A stretch of 64,000 nucleotides of DNA from Rhizoctonia solani. Its lineage: Eukaryota; Basidiomycota; Agaricomycetes; Cantharellales; Ceratobasidiaceae. The stretch spans positions 3,267,501 through 3,331,500 of the forward strand of contig NC_057372.1 of the NCBI RefSeq assembly GCF_016906535.1, in the 5' to 3' direction. Made by a program: the position numbers and the translations under genes. Positions 1-10,342 of the stretch are shown piece by piece. The notes below the pieces were generated by a model that was not told where the DNA came from, did no database searches, and saw nothing but the letters and a program-made list of their open reading frames with translations. Position 1 is the first letter of the stretch, and every line of letters begins with the position of its first letter.

Positions 1-1424
1 ACCCATCACTGGAACTCATTATCCAGTTCCTTACAGAAGACGCAGACAATGCCCCCCCTTCAATCAGAAAAGCCTACTGGGACTACAACTGGGAGGAAGA
101 CTTACTTTGGTACCAAGGAAAACTGGTAGTCCCTGACAATAAGGCCATGAAAGAGAAGCTCCTTAGAGAATTCCACAACTCACCCCTGGCAGGACACCCA
201 GGTCAACAGAGAACCCTCAAACTCCTAAGTTGCAACTACTGGTGGCCAGGCATGAAGTCATCTGCCAAGGAGTGGGTGGACTGTTGCCCCACCTGCCAAG
301 CCAACTGGAGAGCCCATGCACCAGTAATTGCTCTGAAGCCCTTGGAAGTTCCCCCATTTCCCTTCCACACAATCTCCTACAATTTTATCACAGGATTCCC
401 CAAGTTGCAAGGATTTGATACAATTCTGGTAGTCATAGACTCCTTCTCCAAATTTGGCCACTTCATCCCAACAACTAAGAAATTGTTGGCCAAGGGCCTA
501 GCAGAATTATTTATCTCACACATCTGGAAACTGCATGGATTACCAGTAAAAACAATTTTGGACAGAGGGACTACGTCCACAGGGAAATTCCTCAGGGCAC
601 TGTATCAATGCCTTGGGGTCAAGCCAGCCTTCTTGTTGGCCTACCATCCAGAATCCAACAGACAAACAGAGAGGGTCAATCAATTCATTGAGTTCTACCT
701 CAGGTTGTATGTAGCAGCAGATCATTTGGACTGGGCCACTTGGCTACCACTAGCAGAATATGCATACAATAACGCCAAGCATGCTGCCACAGGGAGAACT
801 CCATTTGAACTAGTCTATGGAAGGAACCCAGTCATGAACCTGTCCAACATCCCAGCAAATGTCCCAGAAGCCAACCATGTGGCTGATACCCTTGGCTGTG
901 AATGGAAGGAGGCAGAATCCGCCCTACAAATGACAAAGGAAAAAATGGCAAGAACCAAAGGCGTAATCCCAGAATTTTCTATTGGAGAAAAAGTATGGCC
1001 AGACGCTGAAAATGTTGAAATTTGGTCAAACTCCAACAAGCTAGACCCCAAGCGCCTAGGGCCGTTCAAAATCACCAAGAAAATCTCCAGTCATGTGTAC
1101 CACCTGGAACTCCCTGAAACCCTGAAAATCCACAATGTCTTCTACATAGGATTACTTTCCAAAAGCCACAAGTCACCAAGCCAGCCATTTCCAGACCAAC
1201 CCCCTCCTGAAACAATAGAAGGGGAAGAAGAATACAAGGTGGAACAAATCATTGACTCAAAAAGGCAGAAGGGAAAATGGTTCTACCTGATCAAATGGAA
1301 AGGATATGGCCCAGAAGACAACTCATGGGAACCAGAAGAACTCCTGGAACACAGCCAAGAAGAAATTCAATGCTTCAACCAGGCTAGACTTAAAAAGGCT
1401 TGTGACGCCGCCAAGAGCCTTTAA
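1..1424 (+). CDS. Ty3/gypsy chromovirus Pol, C-terminal part (integrase and chromodomain), partial at window start
   Basis: This is the distal part of a Ty3/gypsy polyprotein that inserts element cDNA into the genome. The frame is already open at base 3, so the true start lies left of the window. In order it shows the linker before integrase, the zinc-binding H2C2 segment (HNSPLAGHPGQQ, then CCPTCQAN), the integrase core, and a C-terminal chromodomain around GKWFYLIKWKGYGPEDNSWE. The core keeps the second acidic residue (LDRGTTSTGKF) and the glutamate (YHPESNRQTERVN), but the first catalytic position reads ISYNFITG, with N where the family has D. The stop is followed directly by the polypurine tract and 3' LTR. 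It is closely related to the minus-strand element at 11469-17714. No stop interrupts this part, but the missing catalytic Asp makes it probably inactive. Confidence 0.93.
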   Translation, partial: PSLELIIQFLTEDADNAPPSIRKAYWDYNWEEDLLWYQGKLVVPDNKAMKEKLLREFHNSPLAGHPGQQRTLKLLSCNYWWPGMKSSAKEWVDCCPTCQANWRAHAPVIALKPLEVPPFPFHTISYNFITGFPKLQGFDTILVVIDSFSKFGHFIPTTKKLLAKGLAELFISHIWKLHGLPVKTILDRGTTSTGKFLRALYQCLGVKPAFLLAYHPESNRQTERVNQFIEFYLRLYVAADHLDWATWLPLAEYAYNNAKHAATGRTPFELVYGRNPVMNLSNIPANVPEANHVADTLGCEWKEAESALQMTKEKMARTKGVIPEFSIGEKVWPDAENVEIWSNSNKLDPKRLGPFKITKKISSHVYHLELPETLKIHNVFYIGLLSKSHKSPSQPFPDQPPPETIEGEEEYKVEQIIDSKRQKGKWFYLIKWKGYGPEDNSWEPEELLEHSQEEIQCFNQARLKKACDAAKSL

Positions 1425-1434
1425 GGGGGGGCAA
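1424..1434 (+). other. Polypurine tract of the left gypsy element
   Basis: A purine run, AAGGGGGGGCAA, lies between the pol stop and the LTR start TGTTACA. This is the usual position of the plus-strand primer in LTR retrotransposons. The minus-strand element has the equivalent AAGGGGGGGACAA next to its 3' LTR. Confidence 0.7.
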
Positions 1435-1997
1435 TGTTACATGCCCAAGTTTTGTACCATTGGAATTGGACGTTTTTTCTGTTATTTTTAGTATTTTTTA
1501 TGGACTTGATATCTTTTGTTTTTTAATCACATGATCTTGGTGCTTATTACTCCAAGATGCCACGCCAAGATGCCATGCCAAGGGCGCTTAGGAGAGATCC
1601 ACGCTTCTGCACAGCCTGCAGCACAATTCTTATTTCACTTGTATACTTCTTTTCTCATGCGCACAGACCATGTAGATAGCGCCCCTTTGTCTATATATAC
1701 AGCAGGAAAATTGCTTGGAGACCCCAAGTCAATTTTACCTTGTCTCAGATTCATTGAGGAGGCACCCCAGCCAGCTAAGTAGCTGGCCCCCATCTGTCAG
1801 AAGTAAATTACCCCCTTTATCTCACCTACCACACCTCCCAGGCCTAAGGCCCCTTGTTGATAGTAGTTAGCAGTAGGACACCATAAGTGTCAGTAGTATA
1901 GCCTAGCTAAGTAGATTACATAAGTCTTGCTTGTAGTAGTATGGCCACAAGCACCTGCCTCCACCAGCATGTACCCACCTTACAGTGGTGTACAACA
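1435..1997 (+). repeat. 3' LTR of the left gypsy element
   Basis: The repeat starts TGTTACA and ends TGTACAACA. At 563 bases it matches the 562-base LTRs of the other element in length and sequence order. It contains a TATA box (TATATATA) near 1694, followed about 30 bases on by the CAAGTCAATTTTACC segment. The left LTR of this element is outside the window, so no target duplication can be scored. Confidence 0.9.
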
Positions 1998-2001
1998 CTT
2001 G

Positions 2002-2594
2002 TTAATCCATTTCTTCTCCTACTTCAAGGTCTTCCATTTCCACCATCACACCTGGGATCACACCAGTAAAATCAACTTGGTAGCCTTGCTCCCTTGCTAC
2101 CCAAGCTTCTTCTGCAGTACCATGAAAGTACTCCTCTAGGGAGGGGGGTGGACAATTGAAGTATGTTGATACCTGGGATCCATGAAGAATGACATGGGCA
2201 TTTGTCAATGAAACTCCAACAGTATAGAATACTCCAACTGGCTGAAGCAACACCTTTTGATTTTTATGGAAGTCCAGAAAATCAAACTGCCAGATGACCT
2301 CCCCAAATGCCATTTCTACTGCCTCACAGACCTTACTCATAGAGGAGTTGAAAATAGCCTCATCTTGAGACACATGAGCCCCTTTGAATGGGGATATGAG
2401 ATGCCTTGAGAGCCCATAAGCAGGGTTGCAATAGATAACCAGAGGAGAGCCATTGGGAGCATAGGAATACTGTTCAAGGAGTTTTTCAAGGTTACTCTGC
2501 TGAATTTATATATATTTAAATGAGTGAGAAAACAGCATATATGCAAAAGATGTTGCATAATGAGGTTGTTCCTGAGGCTTAGAGGTTTTGCCAA
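2002..2594 (-). pseudogene. PIF/Harbinger-like transposase, C-terminal fragment
   Basis: Read on the minus strand, two frames join into the C-terminal half of a DDE_Tnp_4 (PIF/Harbinger) transposase. About 2594-2370 carries the segment around IYCNPAYGLS, where active relatives have GDPAYPL. 2373-2002 continues with AFGEVIWQFDFL, GVFYTVGVSLTNAHV and PPPSLEEYF, and ends in a natural-looking stop. The acidic residue of the GDPAY motif is N here. The N-terminal half is at 6090-6810, so the gene was split by about 3.4 kb of nested LTRs. The two frames and the missing acid show it is dead. Family assignment rests on recognisable motif order, not on a search. Confidence 0.72.
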
Positions 2595-2714
2595 GGTTGC
2601 AATTGGATAGAGGGACCTTGAGAACCTTAGTTTGCATCTTTATCTCATTTGTTTACTGTAGTATTACTTGAGTAATCAATAAAATAAGTACAGATTATAG
2701 GAGAAATGTCATAT
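2595..2714. other. Unassigned 120 bases between transposase fragment and oldest LTR
   Basis: AT-rich sequence that matches neither the LTR consensus nor clear transposase codons. It should contain the left boundary of the oldest LTR, but no TGTT start or duplicate of the right flank is visible. Confidence 0.4.
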
Positions 2715-3036
2715 CCATAACAGTGCCAAGGGTGCTTACCACAAATCCATGCTTCTGCACAGTGCACAGCACACTTCTCTTTATCTTTAGAACTTCTTTC
2801 TCCCGCACCTTATCTATTTGTAAATAGCAGTCAATTGTGTATATATACAGCAGGGAAATTGCTTGGAGACACCAAGTCAATTTTACCTTGTCTACCCACC
2901 AGACAGGTTCCAGTAGATCAGCTAAGTAGTTGGACCCCCATGGGTCCCTTATTGCACTCAGTAGCCCCCAGCAGATCCTTCCCTTCAGGCCTAAGGCCTC
3001 TCCACACTGTCCATAGATAGTTCAGCACTGCCTTAA
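2715..3036 (+). repeat. Oldest nested LTR, left piece (LTR-1)
   Basis: Diverged gypsy LTR of the same family. Recognisable pieces are GCCAAGGGTGCTTA, the TATATATA box with GCAGGGAAATTGCTTGGAGA, and the AGGCCTAAGGCC region. The first about 200 bases of the LTR are missing or unrecognisable. It continues after the insertions at 4181-4251 and 6051-6088. Confidence 0.75.
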
Positions 3037-4175
3037 TGTTACAACCTTGAGTCTTATACCATTAGAATTGGACAATTTTTCTGTTATTTTAAGCATTTTT
3101 TACAGACTTGATATCTTTTGTTTTCTAATCATGTGATCCTGGTGCTTATGATGCCAAGATGCCACGCCAAGATGCTGTGCCAAGGGTGCTTAGGAGAAAT
3201 CCATGCTTCTGCACAGCCTGCAGCACAATTCTTATTTTACATGTATACTTCTTTTCTCACGCACACAGACCATGTAGATAGCGCCCCTTTGTCTATATAT
3301 ACAGCAGGAAAATTGCTTGGAGACCCCAAGTCAATTTTACCTTGTCTCAGATTCATTGAGGAAGATAACCCAGCTAGCTAAGTAGCTGGCCCCCATCAGT
3401 AGTAGCCTTACCCCTTCATTGCACTCACCACACCTCCTAGGCCTAAGGCCCCCTTGTCACCGTAGATAATTGTTACAACCTCCTTACATATACCATTAGA
3501 TTTGCACGATTTTTCTCTTATTTTTAGTATTTTTTCCGAAACCTTTAGCTCTTGTTTTTCAACCACGTGATCTTGGTGCTTATTATGCCAAGATGCCGCA
3601 CCAAGATGCCGTGCCAAGGGCGCTTAGGAGAAATCCACGCTTCTGCGCAGCCCGCAGCACGCTTCTCTTTTCACATGTAGTCTTCTATTCACACACGCAC
3701 AGACCACATGTAATTAGTATCTTTGTCTATTTATACAGCAGGGAAATCACTTGGAGACCCCAAGTTGATTTTACCTTGTCTCATACTCATTGAGGAGGAT
3801 TAAGTCAGCCAGCTAAGTAGCTGGCCCCCAGTTGATCTCAGACGTTAACTACCCCTTAACTCACCACACCTCCCAGGCCTAAGGCCCCACTGCTAGTAGT
3901 AGTCACCAGTAGGATGCCTTACGCGTCATTAGTATAGCCTCTAGATAGTAGATTACATAAACAGTGTACTAGTAGTACGGCCACAAGTGCCTGTCCCATT
4001 AGCAAGTACCCACCTTACAGTGGTGTACAACAATAATTCAGTAAACACTGCCTTAAGCAGTTAACAGTAGTAAATAGCCTAGTTAGATTAGTCAGCCAAT
4101 ACTTGCATTGCACTAGATATGGCCTTAAGTGCCTGCCTCTATTAGCGTGTACCCACCTTACAGTGGTGTACAACA
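3037..4175 (+). repeat. Nested solo LTR (LTR-2), interrupted by LTR-3
   Basis: Solo LTR from TGTTACAACC at 3037 to TGTACAACA at 4175, split by LTR-3. The left flank (3032-3036) and right flank (4176-4180) are both CTTAA, a perfect 5-bp target duplication. Without LTR-3 and one of its duplicates it is about 572 bases. It inserted into LTR-1. Confidence 0.9.
3471..4032 (+). repeat. Nested solo LTR (LTR-3) inside LTR-2
   Basis: 562 bases from TGTTACAACC to TGTACAACA. Both flanks read ATAAT (3466-3470 and 4033-4037), a perfect 5-bp target duplication. It is the youngest member of this branch of the nest. No internal coding region remains, as expected after LTR-LTR recombination. Confidence 0.92.
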
Positions 4176-4180
4176 CTTAA

Positions 4181-4251
4181 GCAGTTGATTAGTAGTATAG
4201 CCTAGATTAGTTTGTTTTGCATTGTAGTAGTACAACCTTAAGTGTCCATTC
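4181..4251 (+). repeat. LTR-1, middle piece
   Basis: Continuation of the oldest LTR (GCAGTTGATTAGTAGTATAGCC onward) between the LTR-2 insertion and the LTR-4 insertion. Its last five bases CATTC are the left copy of the LTR-4 target duplication. Confidence 0.75.
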
Positions 4252-6045
4252 TGTTGTACACCACTGTAATGTGGGTACTTGCTAGTGGGGGCGCTTAAGG
4301 CTGTAACTAATACAAGGTAAATCTAACAATCTATGTAACTAGGCTATACTACTTGGCACTTAGGGCATCCTACTACTAACTACTGTCAACAATGGGGCCT
4401 TAGGCCTGGGAGGTGTGGTGAGTGAGTTAAAGGGGTGTGTTGTAAATTGGGGGGAAAGAGGTTGAGACTCTGGTGCTGAGCAGAGTCTGTGTTGGAAGAT
4501 TCCCAATTTCCAAGCTAAGTAAAGAAGTAGCTTCTTTAGGGTTCTCTGGGTCTAGCTATCTTGAATACAATCAACTGCAGATATATCCTTTCTCAGTGTA
4601 AAGTGTCTTAGTAAGTATTTCTGTAAGAGCAAGAGTACTGGCTCAGGTTCCCTTTGGCAGAGATAGTTATGTAAGTTTCACTCCTAGTTGCAGGAACTAA
4701 CTGGTTACTTAGTATATATCCTTCTTTAAGGATGATTGCCTTCTGTTCACTTAACCTAAGAACTCTGTATCAGGTCTACAACCTTTCCACACTATGGGTA
4801 CTTGGGAGATCCACTTATACAAGTTTAAGTTATTTGAAATCTTGAGGCACAATATATCACACAATTGAGGGGGGCAAGCCCAGGCCCAGGAGTGACAGTC
4901 AACAGTAACAGTGAGTGAAGTGGTAGGAAGGGTGCCCTCCAAGGGTATGCAAGAGTCCCCTTTTATACCCTAGAGTGGCAAAGTTACTGAGTCATTCACC
5001 TAGTCAGAGTATGAATATGACTTGCTTAGGACTGTGCTTCCTAAGACTTTGATTGGTGGGTGGGGAGGCACAGATATGACTAGGATGGAATGTGACTGCT
5101 CTTGGGTTGAACTGCAATTGGTTAAAAATAGAAACATCTAAATACATGACTCAGTCTATCAAGAAATGCTTGGCAGCCAATGAGCACTTAGAGTGAGTCA
5201 TTAGTGTGAGTCATTCTGGTGGCAAGCAGAATGACTCATAAGCAGGATTTGCAGTGCCACTAGAAATTACTAAATAAGGAAAACCTTAGTAATCTCATGA
5301 GAGGTATGACCCAACTGGGCTAGGAATAAGGTTGATCTCCCAAGTTAGAGCTAGTCATGTGATGAGCTAGATGTAAAGATATAAATATAATGATTAGTAA
5401 GGTACTTGAGCAACATAGATAGAATCTTGTGAAGCTAATATCTCCATGAGATCTTATTGTATGAGCACGTGACAGGCAGCGTTAGAACAAGCAAAAGGAT
5501 CTCTATTGAACAATACGTAACACATACAGTCAATATGAGCATCACATAGAGTAATGACAGGAATAATGGAAAATAGGAGACAAATGGCTATTAAATCAGG
5601 AAGTCAGATATATGCAGATTATTGTGGATGGTGAGCTGTGAATGAAATATCATGCAATACATAACAGGGTGAGTGGCTGTACTACTGGGGCTGGCTACTT
5701 AGCTGGCTTCTGATATCCTCCTCTAATGAATAAGAGACAAGGTAAAATCAACTTGGTGTTTCCAAGCAATTTCCCTGCTGTATATATAGACAAAAGATAA
5801 CTATGTACATGGTCTGTGCATGTGAGAATAGAAGAGTCCATATGAAATAAGAAGCATGCTGCAGGCTATGCAGAAGTGTGGATTTCTCCTAAGTGCCCTT
5901 GGCATGGCATCTTGGTGCAGCATCTCAGCATAATAAGCGCCAAGATCACATGATTGAAAAAGTAAAGATATTAAGTCCATAAAAAATAGTAAAAATAATA
6001 GAAAATTTGGGTGATTCCAGTGGTATAATTTGGAGGATTGTAACA
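4252..6045 (-). repeat. Nested solo LTR (LTR-4), inverted, interrupted by LTR-5
   Basis: Same LTR family in the opposite orientation: it begins TGTTGTACACC at 4252 and ends TTGTAACA at 6045. The flanks are CATTC at 4247-4251 and CATTC at 6046-6050, a perfect 5-bp duplication in LTR-1. Its body is split at 4437/5672 by a different, longer LTR. Confidence 0.88.
4438..5666. repeat. 1229-bp solo LTR of a second family (LTR-5)
   Basis: The insertion begins TGTTGTAAATTGG and ends AATACATAACA, giving the TG..CA ends of an LTR. It is flanked by GGGTG at 4433-4437 and at 5667-5671. Outside the duplication, the two halves of LTR-4 join cleanly. Internal sequence is unrelated to the 562-base LTRs and has no supportable gene. 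A solo LTR is the best reading; orientation cannot be decided from this copy. Confidence 0.8.
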
Positions 6046-6050
6046 CATTC

Positions 6051-6088
6051 CAACAGCATATAGCCCACCTTACAGTGTGGTTACAACA
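6051..6088 (+). repeat. LTR-1, right end
   Basis: The last 38 bases of the oldest LTR, ending GGTTACAACA. This is the degenerate form of the family end CCCACCTTACAGTGGTGTACAACA. Transposase codons resume immediately after it on the minus strand. Confidence 0.75.
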
Positions 6089-6810
6089 TCTGGTGTGCAT
6101 ACTGAGTGGAACTTTAGTGCATGAATTTGCTTCCATCCATTGTAAAGCATTTGCTGATTGCAAACTGGCTGTGCTGTTTGCCAGAGGTTTCCATTGACAA
6201 ATCCCCAAACATTGTGCAGCACAGCCCCTTTGTCATATACAGCAGCTGCATAGGCAGCTAGCTTTGCTTGATTAAGTTGTTGAGGGTCAAAATATAGGAT
6301 ATGGGACCACCAATAGTACAGGTATAGTGCAAGGGCACGTGTCACCCAGGAAAATTGGGATTTTTCCCATCTGTATGCGTGGTAGATGTTGACATATCTG
6401 GCAGGGTATGCAAGTTGTTGTAATAGAATTGGAAGTGCAACGTTTGCAGGCTTGGAAACCCTGTTCTCACAGCGTATTCGTATGGGGATGTCCAACGCTA
6501 CAATCATCCTATCAACCTTGGACTTAGTGAAACTAACAAGCACGTAATGTGAGATTTCTTCTCAAATGTAGTTATAATTTAATACTTACCAAAAACCATC
6601 AAGCCGTTCTTGCAGGCTAAGGTTATCCAGGTCAACAGGGACCCGAGGCGCCCGCTTGTTGGATGTATAAGTTGTCTCATTGCTATTGTCTGATTCACCG
6701 TCAATATCATTGTTTATGAGCTCAGTTGTATCAATAATATCTTTGATTAAGTTGGTGAAAGTACTCTGTTGGCGTGCAAGCGTTGAAAGTACAGACATGA
6801 TATGGTACAA
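6089..6810 (-). pseudogene. PIF/Harbinger-like transposase, N-terminal fragment
   Basis: Minus-strand exons 6810-6586 (starting MYHIMSVLS, ending LSLQERLDGFW) and 6543-6089 form the N-terminal half of a Harbinger-type transposase. The second shows VWGFVNGNLW, YNGWKQIHALKFHSV and TPD, the block around the first catalytic acid, which is N here (GFVDGT in active relatives). The open frame ends exactly where LTR-1 begins, so the LTR inserted into the gene. The matching C-terminal half is at 2002-2594. Confidence 0.75.
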
Positions 6811-6894
6811 GAAATAGAACTGGAAATAGAACTAGTCACGTGTCGCAACCTTAATTTTCAAATAGCTATTGGATCGCAAACTCTCTAATAACGA

Positions 6895-6936
6895 GTCCCG
6901 GAGCGCTCCCAAAAATTTTGGGGTCCTGTAGTGCTT
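6895..6936 (-). repeat. Possible terminal end of the Harbinger-like element
   Basis: On the minus strand this reads GGACCCCAAAATTTTTGGG, about 80 bases upstream of the transposase start. It shares its first 11 bases with the MITE termini at 10138 and 10342, so it may be the terminal inverted repeat. The opposite end would lie left of the window. Confidence 0.4.
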
Positions 6937-7235
6937 GTGCTACGTCGAGAACTGACGTTATGCACGGACATATGTACATAGATGGAACTGGATATATACA
7001 CGCATTCACGCATCTGGTAGCATGCACGGCACCACACCGGAGTATAGGCTATGTATGGTAATTCAGAGCTTGAGGGCACGATTGAAAGTTTATTTGTGCA
7101 TCGATTGTGTGGGCGCTTGTGAATCTCGTCCGGTCCAATGACTGAGCCGGATCCGAACTGAACATGGCGATGACTGATACACAATCGCGGAGATTTAAAT
7201 ACAGCAACATAACACCACCCATACGGCTACTGGCC

Positions 7236-9022
7236 ATGCATTATCCTCCACCTGAGAGCCCCAGACCTCGGGGAATAACTAAACCCCGCACTCTGACTCC
7301 GCTCGCCAATCAACAGAGCGCAACATCTCCGCCTCCGCTCCTGGCAGAAAGCATCCGGTCCTTCTTACCTGGTTGGACATGTACGACTCATGTGTTCCAA
7401 GCTGCAGCACCTCGGGAAAGTATGCAACCAGGTCCAGGCAGTCAAATAGTTGTATCATCTGGATTAAACGGAGTTGAGCGACAGGCCATTGCTGACGCCA
7501 GGTTCGAGGAGATCACAAAACTCAGAAAAGACATCAGTTCAGGACGCAAAAAGCTCTCTATGAATGACGCTACTATGTGGAGCGTTGCAAATCGGTACGC
7601 GCCGGAAAGGTCTCGTACGGGCAACAGTATAGGCGTGACCGTCGTGCTCTTTCATGCAGGCGGGTTTCATAAAGAAGTAAGTCTCAGCTCTCAAAAGCGG
7701 AACATTCGCTTAAGATTATGTGTGATAGATATGGGAAACTACCTTGCGATACCTGTTGTCAATGCCTCAAGGTCGAGCAAATGTGGATGAAATCTGGAGT
7801 CTCGACGCAGCGAATCATGGAGACAGTGCGCTTATAAATAATAAGAGCCTAGGAGAAACATGTACGTATGGCTTCTCAACCCGAATGATTTGCATTTATT
7901 TTATTTCATTTTCAGTCGAATGGTCTGACCATGCACGAGACATCCTCAACTTTCTCGGAAACTACCTCCCTGATAGAACCCAAAACGGCGTACTCCAATG
8001 GAACCTCGAACGAATATCCAACCAAAATTCTCGGGAGCGCTTTGAACGCGGTTTCGAGGATCGTAAAGTGCTCGGAATCGGTCATTCATTTGGAGGATGT
8101 GCACTGTGAGTCATTATATCACTTTCTCCAAATAATCCATTTATTAGTTTTCAATGAGTGCACGAGCCGCGCTTGACGGCCCCTCACTCTTTTCGTCAAT
8201 CATCTTTGTAGACCCAGTGATATACCCTTTATGCGCAGCTGGGGGATCTAAGATTAGGTTGGCACCCATAGGTGCATTGATTCGACGTGAGCAATGGCAA
8301 GATCGGTATGTCTTTTGCCGATTGTCGATCCCCCATCCCTTCCTACCATTCCTCAAATGTAGTGAATCAGCTCGTACGGGACTCCTCAAATCACCGTTTT
8401 TTCAAGCATGGCATCCGGACGCATTAGAAGACTACGTCCAATACGGAACAGTCGAAGATGAACATGGTGTCAAACTGAAATGTTCAGGATATCAGGTACG
8501 TGTATCATAATTATTGCCTGTGTAACTAAAGTGTTGAAGTGGGCGAGCTAGGAAGCAGTTACGTTTAATGAAATCGGACGATTACCCTGCGAGGTTTGGG
8601 AAATGCTTCCGATGCTGGATCAACGCATACCATTGAAGTGGATCATGGACTCGACCAATGGTGACGTGTTAGTTCTTCATCCATTCACCACTCTTATTGG
8701 GTTATATTGACATGACGGCTGCGGAGCAGGTCCGGCGGACGGGAATCTGCACAACATGTTGTTTGGCTCCGGGCTTCTAACTCTACCAACATACAAATTA
8801 AAGGCGCAGGTCACATGGTATGTATCTTTTGAACATCTCGAGGGTCTGATTAAATAAGGTGCTCTCCTCTGGTGGCATAGATACCGCAGGAAGCGCCCAA
8901 AGAGCTTGGTTCGTAACCCTCTTCCTATGTTGACTTTGTGTCACAAAAATAACTAACTGCTAACAGCTCACGAAATCTTGGATTTTATACATGTACATCA
9001 TGGCTTGAAATCCAAGCTTTGA
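7236..9022 (+). CDS. Alpha/beta hydrolase, nine exons, intact
   Basis: Serine hydrolase of the AB_hydrolase_1 type; substrate unknown. Exons: 7236-7676, 7729-7861, 7916-8105, 8159-8305, 8363-8495, 8552-8667, 8730-8817, 8881-8908, 8967-9022. All introns are GT..AG, the phases close, and the sum is 1332 bases (443 residues). Visible motifs are EIWSLDAANHGDSA, the nucleophile elbow GIGHSFGGCA, the strand SIIFVDPVIYPL, and the catalytic-histidine region KGAGHMIPQEAPKEL; the end is LDFIHVHHG. The elbow and histidine motifs are split between exons, which supports the model. An upstream in-frame ATG at 7164 is possible. I chose 7236 because a TATA-like TTTAAATA lies at 7192. Fungal relatives are often annotated near secondary-metabolite functions, but nothing nearby supports a pathway. 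Confidence 0.85.
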
Positions 9023-9130
9023 AAGAGTGACCAATCTTCACATGGACGAGGTCGAGTATGATTACCACATAGATCCACATATATACTACACTATAGATAG
9101 AAAATATGAAGGTAGTCGTAACCCAATGTG

Positions 9131-9345
9131 GTGTAACACCCGACCAGAAGCCGGGTTGGTTTCAGAAAGTAATTGGAACGCAGCGGTTAGCCTCCGAAGC
9201 CGGTGCTTACCGCGCATGCATTTCGCATTTAACTGGATTTTCCCTATGTCCGTTCTTCCTGCTCCCTTTCCTTAGTGTAGGCACGTATCCCGCCCGTAGC
9301 CAATACCCAGTCGTTGCGACCACTACAAACGCAAGACTAGGGTGA
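9131..9345 (+). repeat. Dispersed repeat starting TGTAACACCCG, copy 1
   Basis: It starts TGTAACACCCGACCAGA and shares the order of blocks GTGCTTACCGCGCAT, AATTGGATTTT-like, CCTATGTCCGTTC and CAGTCGTTGCGACCA with 37706-37960. The TGT start suggests an LTR. No end or target duplication could be fixed. Confidence 0.55.
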
Positions 9346-9545
9346 GAATTTCCATCTATCTTTTCGTTATACACACACTCATTTACTTTAGTCGGGGTTT
9401 TTTTTCTCAGTCTTAACTAGGTACCGCCCTGTACCACGCTCTACCCAAATTATACGCCCACATAGTGTTTGTGTGTTTGTTTGAACCATGGTAATGCAGA
9501 GCTCAGGCATACAATTTGGAATTTGTTTGTGCCATCAATTTTTAT
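9346..9545. other. Intergenic, nothing recognised
   Basis: T-rich sequence between the TGTAACACC repeat and the hydrolase duplicate. I see no gene, RNA or clear repeat boundary. Confidence 0.4.
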
Positions 9546-10020
9546 GGGCACCTATGAATTTCGTCCGGTCCAATAACTGAAGCAGATCCGAGCGGGCATG
9601 GTGATGATATACCACCTTCAACTTCATACTGGTTGGATAACACCAACTAAGCTGCTACTGGACATGTATTATCCTCCACCTGATAGCCTCAGACCTTGGA
9701 GAATAACTAAACCTTGCACTCTGACTCCGCTTGTCAATCAACAGAGCGCAATTCCTCCTCCACTCCTAACAAAAAACATCTGGTCCTTCTTACCTGGTTG
9801 GACGTGCACAACTCATGTGTTCCAAACTGCAGCGTCTGGGGAAATTATTCCACCAAGTGAAAGTAGCCGAACCATTGTACAATCTGGACTGGGGAAAGTC
9901 AAGCAACAGGCCATTACCGATGCCAAGTTCAAGGAGATTGCACAACTCAGAAAAGACATCAATTAAGGGCGCAAGAGTTTTCCAGTAAATAACGCCACAA
10001 TGTGGTGGATGTGTCTAAAA
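9546..10020 (+). pseudogene. Truncated duplicate of the alpha/beta hydrolase 5' end
   Basis: This is a partial copy of the gene at 7236-9022, including about 50 bases of upstream sequence (TTCGTCCGGTCCAATAACTGA). The frame matches exon 1 (MYYPPPDSLRPW, FLPGWTCTTHVFQTAAS, QQAITDAKFKEI) up to a stop at 9964, where the parent reads through. After that stop the codons still match (GRKSFPVNNATMW) for about 50 bases, then similarity ends. Exons with the catalytic residues are absent, so it cannot be functional. Confidence 0.8.
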
Positions 10021-10137
10021 TAGCCAGAATGCCGTCATGGTCATTGAGATTGTTACACTAACTTTGCACATTATTCATGTGACTTGGTGACTTGCTGGTG
10101 GGAGCGCCTCATTTCAGACCCTGGGAGTGACCTTCAC

Positions 10138-10342
10138 GGTGAACCCCAAAAGTGCGGAAAATCCGCATGATGTCCAGATTTTGCCAGACATCCGCACCTA
10201 AAATAGCAGAATCCGCACCTTGACAACATACAGGGGTGAGTTGAGGGTGCGGATTCATGGAAAAACTGGTCAGATTTTGCCAACACTCCGCATATAACGC
10301 GCGATTTTTCACGTTCAGAAAATCCGCACTTTTGGGGTCCAT
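10138..10342. mobile_element. MITE-like element with terminal inverted repeats
   Basis: The left end reads GAACCCCAAAAGTGCGGA. The right end, read inverted, is GGACCCCAAAAGTGCGGA, so 17 of 18 bases match. Two internal copies of AGATTTTGCCA followed by TCCGCA lie near each end. The size, about 205 bases, and the lack of any gene fit a non-autonomous DNA element. No target duplication is obvious. Confidence 0.65.

Noticed and set aside
4751..4942. Gene inside the 1229-bp LTR
   Set aside because: 63-codon frame without motifs inside a repeat whose ends and duplication explain the segment.
10109..10342. Minus-strand open frame of 77 codons
   Set aside because: It coincides with the MITE and its inverted ends; the frame results from the repeat, not a gene.
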